Assembly (NCBI GenBank): GCA_009176605.1
Contig: SEYY01012559.1
Coordinates: 1 to 64,000, forward strand
Direction of reading: 5' to 3'
Source: Armadillidium nasatum
Lineage: Eukaryota; Arthropoda; Malacostraca; Isopoda; Armadillidiidae
DNA: 64,000 bases
Shown: piece after piece, positions 18,301-31,375 of the stretch
How positions within the stretch are numbered: the first letter of the stretch is position 1
Layout of the letters: each line of letters opens with the position of its first letter
Translations under genes and position numbers: made by a program
Notes under the pieces: generated by a model
Database searches by the model: none
Told to the model about the DNA's origin: nothing
What the model saw: the letters and a program-made list of their open reading frames with translations, nothing else

Positions 18301-19306
18301 AATACACTGTCACTATAAGTCACTTCTTGTGTGATATTAATGATGAAAACTTAAGAAATTTTGGCAAATCCAAACTAAGCTATTACCATTTATTGCGTGT
18401 TACAGGGTAGAGTAGCTTTTGTTTTTACTTATTTCCAATACTAGGCCTAAAGTAATATAAATTTTCTTAAAAGTACTATTAATTTTTCAAAAAAAAAATC
18501 AGTTTTTAGCTTAATTTTATGGGAGAGCTAAATTCTGCATAATAACCAATTTAGAGGCTAGAGTAAATTGGCCCTATTTCATTTCAGCTTTAAGCCTAAA
18601 ATATTTTTAAAATTTCCATAAAATTTCTTTTAATGCTTCATAAACAGACAGTGTTATTGTAAATTTTATTTCTGGTTTGTTTTATTTTTTTATTGTTTTA
18701 TAATTTCTGCACACGAATTTGCGATCACGATGTAGGTCTAGGCCTTCATAACTAATTGTTATGTATCTGACTTTATTTATTTATTTTCTTATTCAAAAAC
18801 TTCCTATTTATTTATTTATTTATTCTTTTATATTCGTTCTATATACTGTCACGTTACTGGGAATTCACCACTTGCAAAATTAAGGCTTCTATGAATTATG
18901 AATGCTTTGCTTTTACTGTAATCTAGCTTAGGGTATGCGCCGTCCTAGAGCTTAGAGTTCTATATAAGAAGTTATTTTCCTCTTACCTTGCTTTAGTATC
19001 GTTTCCTTATGAATAATATTGTGTATAGTTTGGTATTAAACAATATTCTTGTTTACGAATTTTATTTTCTATTAGAATGTTCACAAAATTTACAAAGATC
19101 AATCAATTCTATTACAATTCATTACCATGTTGTTTTACAGGCTTTTAGTTTCAGAAATTTTTTAACAATGACGCTACTAACATCAATATATGTGGGCATT
19201 GGGCATGCACGATTTCGATATACTTGATATTGTCCCTTTTTTTTTTTGATATTATTTTCATTAAATTATATTTACAAAAAGCAATTATTATCAATACAAC
19301 TTTACT
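18301..19306. other. AT-rich spacer with a possible LTR-like piece; no gene seen
   Basis: The interval 18847-18970 begins TGTCACGTTACTGGG and has a TATATAAG box near 18962. Its 18877-18918 segment repeats 16098-16142 on the same strand with few changes. This fits an LTR remnant of the adjacent gypsy fossil but does not prove it. The rest shows nothing recognisable. Confidence 0.4.

Positions 19307-19378
<72 letters not shown>
19307..19378. repeat. (TA)n array
   Basis: Pure TA repeat of about 72 bp; the 237 bp to its right before the next array carry no recognised feature. Confidence 0.95.
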
Positions 19379-19380
<2 letters not shown>

Positions 19381-19614
19381 AATAAATTAATGAATTTTTA
19401 ATGTATACCTGCATTTATACAACATGAATAGCCAAAGATATTTCAGTGATGTCATAGAATCGAGTTGAAAAAACAAAGTAAATAAAAAATAGTACACAAA
19501 GATATTGGATACTTAAATAATTTGAAAATTTTCCTTTATAATTAAGATGTTTATTTTTACCTTATATCTGGCTGGACAGTACTGATATCTGACTGGATAT
19601 CCAGCCCATCCCTA

Positions 19615-19615
<1 letters not shown>

Positions 19616-19711
<96 letters not shown>
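19616..19711. repeat. (TA)n array
   Basis: Pure TA repeat; on the - strand it begins about 10 nt after the donor of the putative exon 19721-19920. Confidence 0.95.
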
Positions 19712-19712
<1 letters not shown>

Positions 19713-19720
19713 ATTCTTAC

Positions 19721-19920
19721 CATTCGCACTCTTACATCTGGAGGATTTGAATGAGAGTATAATTTCAGTTGGATTTGGATAAGCCACTCATAGAGTTCAT
19801 TATATTGATTAAGGAATTCTGAAAAGCTCCAAACATAATTTGTTGATACATCCTCAGAATCCCAAATTAACTCCATTTCAATATGATCATTTGAGAATAG
19901 ATTTTCCACTTTTCTTGTAA
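19721..19920 (-). CDS. Putative internal coding exon, spectrin-repeat-like, gene unknown
   Basis: Between two (TA)n arrays, the - strand has a 200-nt block open in one frame with a protein-like composition. It includes [20 protein letters not shown], then [20 protein letters not shown], then [12 protein letters not shown]. It is preceded by a T-rich tract and TTTATGAAG (acceptor-like) and followed by GTAAGA (a consensus donor; a second GTAAGA occurs inside the end of the block). The Y-x-E-L-Y-E-W-L pattern resembles the first helix of spectrin repeats, as in cytoskeletal or scaffold proteins. It matches none of the transposon families here. It could be a host exon whose neighbours lie outside the readable part, or an isolated remnant. 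Confidence 0.35.
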
Positions 19921-19992
19921 CTTCATAAACAAAAATATTATAAAAATAGGTTGGTTTTATGATAAATTTCTGAATTAGGGAAAAAAAAAAAA

Positions 19993-20060
<68 letters not shown>
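19993..20060. repeat. (TA)n array flanked by A and T homopolymers
   Basis: TA repeat with A13 on the left and T26 on the right, so the whole block (about 19981-20086) is almost self-complementary. Confidence 0.9.
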
Positions 20061-20076
<16 letters not shown>

Positions 20077-20152
20077 TTTTTTTTATACAATACACCATTT
20101 CCCACATAATGCAGGGTGGAGTCAATTGCAGAAATTTGACATTCCTGCAATC

Positions 20153-22020
<1,868 letters not shown>

Positions 22021-22109
<89 letters not shown>
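22021..22109. repeat. (TA)n array between hAT right end and Tigger
   Basis: Pure TA repeat beginning immediately at the hAT right terminus and ending 22 bp before the TA target site of the Tigger element. Confidence 0.97.
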
Positions 22110-22112
<3 letters not shown>

Positions 22113-22131
22113 CACCAGCTCCATTTATATA

Positions 22132-23547
22132 CAGGTATACCTCAGTAATACAGGGGTATGGTTCCAGACCACTGGCGCAATGCAAGTCACTTGCTTTTTT
22201 TTTACTCGCTACAACATATGAACACCTTAAAACTTGTTTACACTATCATTTATTATTTGCGCAATAGCGCTAGGCAAAAAATTTAAAAATAAAATACGTA
22301 ATGAAGGGTAAATAAAATAAAAATAATATATTTTAGCTTTAAAATCTTTATTAATATCATTGAAGGAAGTTGAAGGGGATTAGTGAGACTCGTCATCTGA
22401 CCCTTCAACGAATCTAATTCTCCTGCTTGGTGGAGAGTCTAGTGTTAATGTTGATGGTTGTTGAGGCAATGATGGTTGTTGAATGATAGGATTTGAAGGT
22501 GCGGGTATTTGCGGCACTGACTTAAAATAAGATGTCAATGATGTTTGCTTCATTGAGCATCTCTTTCTCTCTCGAAGAATTTCAGTGCAGCATGTGATGT
22601 CGTTTAGCAATCTTTTGACAACTTTCGAACTTCTCTCAAAGTGATTGTCAATTGATTCAAATCCTTTCACAACTGTATGCAGTAGTAGGCCTAAATCTTT
22701 TGTAGACATTTCCTTAATTTTGTTGTCATCATCATCATTAACAGCAGATTCAGCCTCTAGAAATAATTTACGTTGCTCATCGAGTAAAAGTAAATCCATT
22801 TGTTAAAGGCTCATCGTGAAATGCCAGCAATTCCATCACATCTTCAGGAGCAACTTCAAGTTCTTACTCTCTTGCCATATCTACAACCTTGTTGTTACAT
22901 TAGACGTATCAACTGAAAACCCTTCAAAGTCATCCATAAGGGTTGGAATCAATTTTTTCCAAACTCCTTTGAGTGTTGATGATTTGACCTCATCCCAAGA
23001 ATCACGAATGTTCTTTATAGCATCTAAAATATTGAATCCTTTCCAGAAGGCCTCCAGTTTATTTTTTTTGTGGCTCATTGGGATCGGCATCACTATCAAA
23101 TGCAGCAATAGCCTTTGCAAATGTTCGGCGTAAATAATATACTTTAAAAGTCGAGAATACTCCTTGGTTCATGGGCTGCAGAATTGATGTAGTGTTAGGA
23201 GGAAGAAAAATAACTTTAATCTCCTTGTACATATCCATTATAACTCTTGGGTGGCCGGGAGCATTATCACTAAGTAGCAGAATATTAAAGGGAATTTTTT
23301 GTTCTAAGCAGTAGGCTTGGACAGTAGGCTTAAAATACTCTGTGAACCACTTCGTAAAAAGATCGGCAGTCATCCAGGCTTTCTTGTTTGCTTGATAATA
23401 AACAGGTAGGCTGACTTTTGCATAATTCTTCAAGGCCCTAGGATTTGGCAAATGGTATATGAGCATTGGCTTTAATTTGCAGTCACCAGCTGCATTTGCT
23501 CCTAACAAAAGAGTCAGCCTATCCTTGCTAGCTTTAAAACCTGGCAT
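22132..23547 (-). mobile_element. Tigger1-type (pogo superfamily) DNA transposon, 5'-truncated and frameshifted
   Basis: The - strand encodes the DDE and C-terminal part of a Tigger transposase. It starts [20 protein letters not shown] (23547), followed by [49 protein letters not shown] and [19 protein letters not shown]. The frame then shifts near 23070 to KLEAFWKGFNILDAIKNIRD and SSTLKGVWKKLIPTLMDDFE. It shifts again near 22890 before LLLLDEQRKLFLEAES, RSSKVVKRLLNDITC and the tail KQTSLTSYFKSVPQIP, with the stop at 22380. The end at 22132 reads CAGGTATACCTCAGTAATAC, continues GGTATGGTTCCAGACCAC, and is preceded by TA. This is the Tigger1 terminal repeat. The N-terminal helix-turn-helix region and the opposite terminus were not found. 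Confidence 0.92.
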
Positions 23548-23891
23548 TGTTGTTTCCTTTATTGTTTATATTTATTTTGTATTGCTTGTAGTATATTTTG
23601 CGCACAGCGTTATTTGTTTTTATATTTTCTCTATTGTTTCAATTTTTTTGTGCAACAACTGCTGATTTTGTACATTTGGTTTAACACTTTTGTTAATTGG
23701 AAAATTTTCCATGGTTTCTTTATTTATAATTTTTTTTTGTATCTATTTTCAAAAGGAATTGTTGAATTGTCTCCCTGTAAATTTCTGTAATAAACTATAA
23801 GGCTTTAGTGTGTGCGGATGTTCATTTCCCCTTCATTTTCTTGGAGAGAGTTCCAATTTCATTTCGAATTGTAGTTAACATAATTTCCACT
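23548..23891. other. T-rich spacer; no gene seen
   Basis: This stretch lies where the Tigger N-terminal region should be, but no helix-turn-helix coding sequence can be read in it. Confidence 0.5.
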
Positions 23892-24258
23892 ACACTGGCA
23901 TTTTGCAAAAAATGTTAACTCTAACTTTGCTTCTTCCTCTTTTTGTATCTTCCGACAGCACAACTGCTGTTTTACCTTCTTCTAAAGCTGAACTCTTCAC
24001 TCAAACTTTTGCCTCTAATTCAACCTTAGACGATTCCTCTCCTCCTTCAATCCCCTCCAATTCATTTATGCCTAAAATTAGAATTTCTTCTGAAGATGTC
24101 ATTTCTGCTCTCTCTGAGCTTAATACTAAGAAGGGGTATGGTAACAATGGTATTCCTCTTGTGGTTCTCAAAACTTGTGCTTCCGAGCTTGCACCCTGCC
24201 CTGGTAAGTTATTTCGTCTTTGTCTCTCTACTTCAACCTTCCCTTCTTGCTGGAAATG
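23892..24258 (+). mobile_element. LINE-A internal fragment
   Basis: Matches LINE-A from the GGCATTTTGCAAAAAATGT linker block to the CTTGCTGGAAATGTG point just before the RT core (VLKTCASELAPCPGKLFRLC, then STSTFPSCWK). It stops abruptly at a gypsy-type fragment. Confidence 0.9.
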
Positions 24259-25195
24259 TGAATCTATGTCAGGCCGATACAGACCCTTTGATAATAAATA
24301 TTTCACTGAACTCAGGTAAAGGATTTGTGGAATGCATGATTGATACGGGAGGTGTTAGTTTATTGAGTGAGGGAGCTGTCCAACAATTCAGTAAATTACA
24401 AAAACAACCTTCTAGTGAAGTTATAGCAATAAAAGGTTTTGGTCAAAAGGAAATCCCTATACAATTTTACTTAGAAACTTCTGTCATTTTAGATAGTGGG
24501 TTCATTATAGGGACTTTTAAATTTTACTTGGTTTCATTGGAACTTATGACATAATGCCATTTTGGGAGCTGTAGATCTCAAGGATAATGGTTTAGTCTCC
24601 GATCTCACAAAAGGGAATTATTACGTAGATCCAATAATACCCTCAGTATTGTTGGAAAAACATTAGTTTCATCATCCTGTTTTTCAATTGTATAGTCCCC
24701 AAGATCACAGTAATTCCCCCTGATACATGTCAATTATTAGCAGTTAGCATTCCTTACAAAAAGAATAATCTCTTGGAATTTGTAGGAATATCCCACCAGT
24801 GTTTAAAATATCCTTTCGAGTATCACAGATAATAAATCAGATGACATGTGTATAGCTGTCCTTAATCCTTCTGAGAAGGAACAGTATTTACGAAAGAACA
24901 CTGTGATAGGACACATTAATGAAGTTAGATATTCAGATAACCATGAGACGCTACAGGAAATTTCATTAATACAGTCAATTGATCAAGTAATTTACTGAAC
25001 AGTTGAAAAATTAGAGACAGAATTTGAATTATACAAATCATCATTGTCCACTGAACACGAAAATTTAATATCAGTCCTACTGAAGTATCCACATGTACTT
25101 AGTACTGGGAATAATGCTCAGAATATTGCACACACTATAGAGCTGGAGATGGATAAGCCCATCAGGATTCCTGTGAGGCGATTTCAGGGATCTCT
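24259..25195 (+). mobile_element. Ty3/gypsy-type fossil fragment (protease to RT start)
   Basis: An aspartic-protease-like region (GFVECMIDTGGVSLLSEGA near 24330) is followed by diverged sequence. The start of a gypsy reverse transcriptase comes near 25135 (HTIELEMDKPIRIPVRRF). No RT core follows. The fragment is old, broken several times, and bounded by LINE-A pieces on both sides. Confidence 0.7.
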
Positions 25196-25317
25196 GACAC
25201 ACGCATGAGGCATGAGCCTTTCTCAATGGAGGATAAGCCCATCAGGATTCCTGTGAGGCGATTTCAGGGATCTCTGACACACGCATGAGGCATGAGGCAT
25301 GAGCCTTTCTCAATGGA
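25150..25317. repeat. Tandem duplication, about 80-bp unit, two copies
   Basis: The unit starting GATAAGCCCATCAGGATTCC and ending CCTTTCTCAATGGAG occurs at about 25150-25229 and 25230-25317. The second copy has an extra GCATGAG. The two are otherwise nearly identical, so the duplication is recent compared with the surrounding fossil. Confidence 0.9.
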
Positions 25318-25429
25318 GGATATATGCAAAGGGAAAGTTGTATAGAAAAGAGTGATGCAACAGTTCAGCAGCAGAAAGAGATTGGAGAGAATTAGTGACA
25401 GCAATAGAGATGTTAAGATGAAAAGTCAA

Positions 25430-26055
25430 AGACCCCTCCTTGTTAAGGATAGCTACGTGAGTGGAACCATTCTAGATGTGAGGTGTACTACATACAAGGG
25501 AGAACAACACCCCTATAAAGAGAAAGCAACTCGATTGGCACAAAAAAAATCACAAAAGCGCAACAGAACACCCAACCTTTTAGAAGCTTGTGTAGAAAGA
25601 GAATTTCATCTTTCCAAGAAACATCATGAGAGAAAGAATCACTGAGATTATTAAGGAAAGATGAAGGCTTGAGTTGTGTTTTTGAAGATGTTATAGTTGT
25701 GGGGAAGATAGTGTCGACTAGAGATTTGGAGGAACTGAGCTTTTGAGGCATTGAAAACAACTATGTCTTCTCTGCCTCAATTTGAACTGCGAGAAAGATC
25801 AAAGGTCAATTACCCCAAGGCCACCATCCTAACATCAATTAACTGTTGTTGGGAGGTGACAGTATCAGATTATACCTTTCATTACTCCACTCTTCATTAG
25901 ACCTTTCAAACTGAAAGGTGTATTGAAGGGTGGAGTCCTTAGCATAGGAGTGGATAGGTAATGTAGTAATAGAGAAATCATTAATGAAGAGAGGAAAAAG
26001 GTTTTGGGACAGGACAGAATACTGAGGAACACCACTATTAATAGTGTGAGCATGT
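25430..26055 (-). mobile_element. LINE-A fragment, minus strand (end of RT to C-terminal region)
   Basis: On the - strand it starts at the GTTAATAGTGGTGTTCCTCAG box and continues through the SYADD-equivalent region (near 25940). It ends in the RGVVLPCM..TSH region near 25470. It is degenerate, with small internal insertions and stops. Confidence 0.85.
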
Positions 26056-27002
26056 GCTCATTCATGTGCTCATTCTAAATTAACTTTATTATTCTTCTCT
26101 TCCCTATAGTAATTAGGGAAAGAAAGATGTTCTAAAAACGCTGCCAGATGTTTGATACAAGGAGAAGATAAGAAATGGAATGCGTCCACAGTCGCTTAAA
26201 GATAAAAGCTTATAAATTTTTAGTAGTTTGTTTCTTTTTATTAACTTTTGTTTTTTTTCTTCCTGAGGATATATTTACTTTATACTTAGCAAGTTAATAC
26301 AGGGATAGAATAACTTTGCAAACTTTATATTATAAACAAACTAAATCAATAGTGTTGGAACCACCTACAAGTTGGTCAACACTTAAGAGAATTGGTTTTA
26401 ATTCATAAATAGTTAAATTGTAAATACATATTTTATATAAAACTTTCTAAATTCCAGTTCCAAACTGGGAATCATAAATTGTTAGAATTAATTTCGATCA
26501 TCACCAATGCTACAACCAGTTCCAAAAATACTAGCACCGGGGGAAACTTAGTCAACTGACCATTTTTTCATCTATAGAGTGACGGCGGGTGGATCCTTGG
26601 TTTGACAAATAGTCATTAAGGAACACATATTCCTGTCAGTTTCATTTCAACCCTACGCCCGAATCTGCAGTGTTTCTTCATTTATAGTTCCTTATTCTGT
26701 TCATACTTCGACAATTTATGGGGTTTGTATGTTTTAATTGTTTTTCCATGGCGCTCCAATGTTTGTTCTATGTGTTTAACATAATACTGCTGTTAGTTGT
26801 TCCTTCTAGTGATCCCCTTTGCCCTTGCAAAGAATCTGAAAGTCTTTGTTCGCTAAAGTCGGATGATCGTTCCCTCAATTCAACGATAGTCTACAATCCT
26901 TAAACACTGCCCATCTGAAGAGGATGGCACAACCAACTCAACTTCATCGGACTATCTCTAGAAGTGAGTAATAAGAAAGTTTATATATTTTCTTTAATTT
27001 AT
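26056..27002. other. Unassigned spacer
   Basis: AT-rich with a less AT-rich patch near 26560-26900. No domain, RNA gene or repeat family was recognised. Confidence 0.5.
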
Positions 27003-27295
27003 AATCCTGCTGGGTTTAAGTTAAAAGTTGAACCTAACAATAGATTTAAAGATGAACTGTGACCATCTACAACAGCAGCTATAAAACAAATGGAAAGAAA
27101 ATCAGAGAAAAAACTACGGAGAGGATAGATTCTGAAAGAGGGAAGTTTAGAAATCAAAGAGTTGTACCAGAACTTATCAAAGGTTTTAGAAATGCCCATT
27201 GCAATAGCAAAAGATTCACCGAAATGCTGTAGAATGGAAGATCAAGAGTCAGAGAGATGGGAAAGAAGATCCCCAGTAGATAATTTGTTACCATG
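27003..27295 (-). mobile_element. LINE-A RT fragment, minus strand
   Basis: Reads from the SDSWSSILQHFGES-like region through MGISKTFDKFWYNSLISKLP to FIAAVVDGHSSS. This is a short piece around the DISKAFD box (here GISKTFD). It is truncated at both ends. Confidence 0.8.
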
Positions 27296-27502
27296 TCGTA
27301 GCTACTAATGGAATGTTCTTAATTTCAGTTGTCTTATATTTTAAAACTGATTTAATATATCATTCTTATTTTCCAGAAATGCATTGTGTTATCTCTATCT
27401 TTATACTCAGGTGTTGTGTTTAATTCTAATACTTAGTATGCTTTTCCTTCACATTTGTAAGTTTCTTTTATTCAATGTTCAATTCTAATAATTGTTTTGT
27501 TC

Positions 27503-27580
27503 TTTTCAGATGTATGTTTCTGTTATTCAATGTTTCCTGTGCCTTTCAGATGTATGCTTCCATTATTCAATGTTTCCTGT
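27503..27580. repeat. Two tandem copies of a 40-bp unit
   Basis: TTTCAGATGTATGTTTCTG..TTCAATGTTTCCTGT at 27505-27540 recurs at 27545-27580 with three differences. A weaker related unit (TTATTCAATGTT) precedes it near 27470. Confidence 0.75.
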
Positions 27581-27599
27581 TGGCTTATTTATTTTAATT

Positions 27600-30110
27600 T
27601 TATTCTATTGTCGAGCACCTGCCATTGTAGTACCTGTAGAAAAGAGATAGCCCGCCAACATCATGTCGCAGAGAAGAAAGGAGGAGCCGGAATCTCCCCC
27701 AAATATGAGAACAGTACTCCATACAAGGACGAATAAGACCCTTATATATTTGGAGTAACTGCTCAGAAGAGAAAAAATTCACGCAATCTGAACAGAATTC
27801 CCAGCTTCTTAGAGGCCGCTTTAGCAACCATTGTGATATGTGGTTTCCAAGACAGTTTATTGTTTATGTTTAGATCAAGAATGTTAATGTTATTTACAGG
27901 TGAGACGGGAGAGCCATCGAAGAGGATAGAAAAGTTAGGAGGTGTTTTTGAGAGGGAGATGTGAAGAAGTTGAGTTTAAAAAGAGTTGAATTTCACACGG
28001 TTGCTATGACCCCACCTGGAAATCCCATTCAGATCGGCAAGAATAGAGTTGGAAAGTTGAAGAGAAGAAGCAACTCTAGAAGCAAAAGAGGGAGCAGATT
28101 TGAAATGAGTAGAAGAATGTAGAATTGAGTCATCAGCATAGGAGTGAATAGAGTTAGAAGTGCAGTTGAGAAGATCGTTAATGAAAAGTAGGAATAAGGT
28201 TGGAGATAAAACAGAACCCTGAGGAACACCACAGTTGGCAGAAAAGGAGGAAGAGGTCGCTCCATCTACAATTGCCGAAATGGAACGATGAGAGAAAACT
28301 AGACAAGAGTAAGCAAAGAGAAGAAGGAAACCCAAAGGAAGGGAGCTTGGAGAGCAGCGACGCATGCCATACCCAGTCAAAAGTCTTGGATATGTCAAGC
28401 GCCACCACACAAGACTCCCCGAAATCCCTAAGGGCAGAAGACCATAGATCACTAAGATAGGAGAATATGTCACCAGTTGACCTTGAGCGTCGAAAGCCAT
28501 ACTGGTGATCAGAGAGAAGAGAACGAGACTCCAAATGATCCAGGAAATGAGAGTTGAGGAGAGTTTCAAAAATTTTAGACAGAACACAAGTGAGAGCTAT
28601 AGGACGATTGTTAGAAAGGTCAGAGCAACTACCTTTTTTTAGGATCGGCTGAACAAATGAACGCTTCCAACATTGAGGAAAAGTATTACTATTAAGGCAT
28701 AGAGAGTAGAGCTGAACGAGGACAGGCGCTAACTCGGAAGCACACTCCCTCAGAACACGAGGGAGAATGCCATCCAGGCCACTGGCCTTCCTGAAGTTCA
28801 TAGATTTCAGGATCCCATGCACCCGATCATGAGTAATTACAGGTACAGACATGGGACACATGAGAGGAGAAGGAATAGGAGGAGGGATGCTAGAATCGAG
28901 CAGGGTGGAATTAGATGAAAAAAGGAGGCCAAAGAGATTAGCCTTTTCAGGGAGTATTAGCTACAGAACCATCAGAGCGAATAAGAGGAGGAAAGGCAGC
29001 TTTACAGAAGTTATTAGAGATATTTTTGACAAGATGCCAGAAATTTTTATCAGTAGGAGAGCCATGGAGGTCAGCGCACTTCCTTTTTATGAAAGTACGC
29101 TTAGTCCTTCGAAGAACATCTCTGCAACGATTCCGGGCTGAATGAAAATTAGCAAGAGTGATAGGAGAAGGAGAGTTTTTCCATTCATGATAAGCATTGT
29201 CTCTCTCCCGAAGGGAGGGCAAGAGAACAATTGCCATCGAGCCAAGGATTTTGAGGAGAAAAAGATTCAGTTGAAGATGGAATGAATCTGCCCATTCCGT
29301 CAAGGATTATGGCCCCTACCTTTTCAGCAGAGACAGAAGCGTTCCCCGAGACAAAGCAAGATTCACTCCAATGATAGTTAGCAAAGAAGCGATGCATTGC
29401 CCCCCAATTAGTACGATTAAAGTGCCAGAATGTACGTTTAGGGCATGGTGGAGCTGTTGGAGAAAAAGCATTATAACTAAGAGCTATAAGATTATGGTTA
29501 GAGTTACCAATAGGAGGGAAAATGGTGTATTTATATCTAGGAGTAGTGGTGAAGCATAAATAAAGTGTATTCAAGAATTAGGATGATCTGGGGTGTGTGG
29601 GTTCCCTAATCAACTGCTCCAGATCGTTGAGAATACTGAATGATCTGGCCTCCCTCCCACCTGTATCAGTATGAGAGGAGCCCAACCATTCTGTGTTGTG
29701 TACGTTGAAATCCCTTAAACAGAGGACTTCAGCATTTGGATGAGAAGAAGTGACAGTCTCTTGAGTAGTAGTAAGATATTGAAAAAAAAACTGGAAAATC
29801 TGTTCCATTAGGGGAGAAGTAGCAGAAACACAAGATAATTGTAGTAGTAGGAAGACAGATTTTAGGCCATAAAACATCAAAATTAAGAGGTTCTAGATTT
29901 ACGAGACGTGTCACAGGAGTGTTAATATAGGCACAGACTCCACCATTTAGACGGAAATTGTGAAAAAAGTTGTAGTTAGAGACATTAAGATTGCTAGAGA
30001 AAGAATCCCTGTCCAGCTGGGTCTCAGACAGAAACATGAACGTTAGCAAAGGTAATAGAAAACCCCCTGTCTACGCCCAGCCCCACGACCACTCAAATTA
30101 TGCATTAAAA
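27600..30110 (-). mobile_element. LINE-B, long copy on the minus strand, 3'-truncated and frameshifted
   Basis: Reading down from 30110: GGVCAYINTPVTRLVNLE (near 29930), FNVHNTEWLGSSHTDTGG (near 29690) and FPPIGNSNHNLIALSYNAFS (near 29480). Then come TFWHFNRTNWGAM, a linker, and a long open RT block 28861-28178 (NFRKASGLDGILP, LSDHQYGFRRSRSTGD, VVALDISKTFDWVWH). After a frame change it reads NCGVPQGSVLSP and HSYADDSILH (near 28150), and then YKGLIRPCMEYCSHIWGR (near 27730). It ends at YYNGRCST without the 3' UTR or (TA)n. The endonuclease is shorter than in LINE-A because of a deletion after the N-terminus. It serves as the reference copy for this family here. Confidence 0.88.
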
Positions 30111-31116
30111 AAAAAAAATTTAATATATCTCACTGTGAACCACTTTGATTAACCCAAAAGCCAAGCTCCAATATAATTACTTAACATCCAATTCAAAAAT
30201 AAATTCCAAGTGTTAGAGTTTGTTAATTAAATCAAAATAAAAAAAAATTTCAACATTATTCAACAATGTAAAAGGAAAATATTTCATAAAATATTTTTAA
30301 AGTTAAGTGCTGGAGGGTTGTAGACTAAATCAAAATATTCAAAAAATTATCAGTTACTCACTAAAAATATTTCGTAAAATACCCTTAAGGAAAATTTTAA
30401 TCAAAATGATTGGAAAAATCTTAAGTCCCTTTGTAGATATAAAAGGAAAATAAAGTAATTTTTAAGTACCAGCTGTTTACTAATTAAACCAAAAGGCCCA
30501 AATATTTTTAAGTTACTTCATGTTTGTCAAAGAAAAATATATTATTTTCCAATGTACAGTCGTCAACAGAAGTTCGTTCCTATTAAGATGGAAATAAATA
30601 TTTATATAAAATGGGGATCATGTCAGGTTCAGCCAATCACAGTTCAATTAAGTCCCGCTTTTTTTTATTTTCTTTTTATTCAAAATAGAGCTTTTATGAA
30701 ATGATTTCCATTTTATATAAATATTTATTTCCAGCCTAATAGGAATGAACTTCTGTTGACAACTGTACAAACTGTTCACAAATTAAACTAAAATCATCAA
30801 AATATTCGTAACATAACCCCTAACAGGTATATCAAAGGTTCAAGATAAACACCCCGAAAATTTCATTAAAAAGGATTAATTACTATTGAACTCAAAAGAT
30901 CTCCATGAAATATCATTAAATATTTACTATAAACACAGATTATTACTCCAGTTTACAAAATAACTAATATGTTATCTTAACCTTATTCTTTTAACAATTT
31001 AAATTATAAATTCAAAATATAAACCATACCAAATTGTCAATATTAGTATTCAGTAGTATTCCAACTAATTATGATTCTCAGAATGAAACAATATTTACTA
31101 TGAATAATTTGTCTTA
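30111..31116. repeat. AT-rich degenerate minisatellite-like region
   Basis: A loosely repeated phrase (AATTAAACCAAAA..AAATATTTxTAA) recurs near 30220, 30325, 30485, 30780 and 30955 with irregular spacing. The MITE at 30557-30765 interrupts it. No coding signal. Confidence 0.4.
30557..30765. mobile_element. Tc1/mariner-type MITE, 209 bp
   Basis: Terminal inverted repeats of 58 bp (30557-30614 and 30708-30765, about four mismatches) begin CAGT[CT]GTCAACAGAAGTTC. TA dinucleotides flank both ends (30555-30556 and 30766-30767), as expected of TA target duplication. There is no coding capacity between the arms. Superfamily assignment rests on TA targeting and the CAGT start. Confidence 0.88.
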
Positions 31117-31375
31117 TTTAATCCAACATGTTCAAATCACAGCATTTCAGATGGTAAATCATCCAAATTGTTATCATGACTCAACCAAGCTCAAATCTAA
31201 GTATTGGCATATGCTGAATTTATCTAAGTTTTTTTATTCGGACTCAAACGAGTACCAATCTAAATATCAACAGATGACAAATTATCTAAGTCAATTGCAT
31301 GGACTCAAATGAGTTCTAATCTAAATATTGCTAGATAACAAATTGTCTAAGTTAATTTCACAGACTTATACGAGT
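31117..31375. repeat. Tandem repeat, about 61-bp unit, four or more copies
   Basis: Units begin with GACTCAAxxxAGTxC at 31178, 31241, 31302 and 31363, and a diverged one precedes them. Each carries AATCTAAATATTG and GATxACAAATTxTCTAAGT. Chance ORFs here are by-products of the repeat. Confidence 0.85.

Noticed and set aside
22881-23120. Tigger sequence as a domesticated host gene
   Set aside because: The reading frame is shifted at least twice, the N-terminal DNA-binding part is missing and one terminal repeat is present, so it is a decayed transposon.
31117-31375. CRISPR-like spacing of repeats
   Set aside because: The repeats are head-to-tail units of a minisatellite without unique spacers, in a eukaryotic genome.
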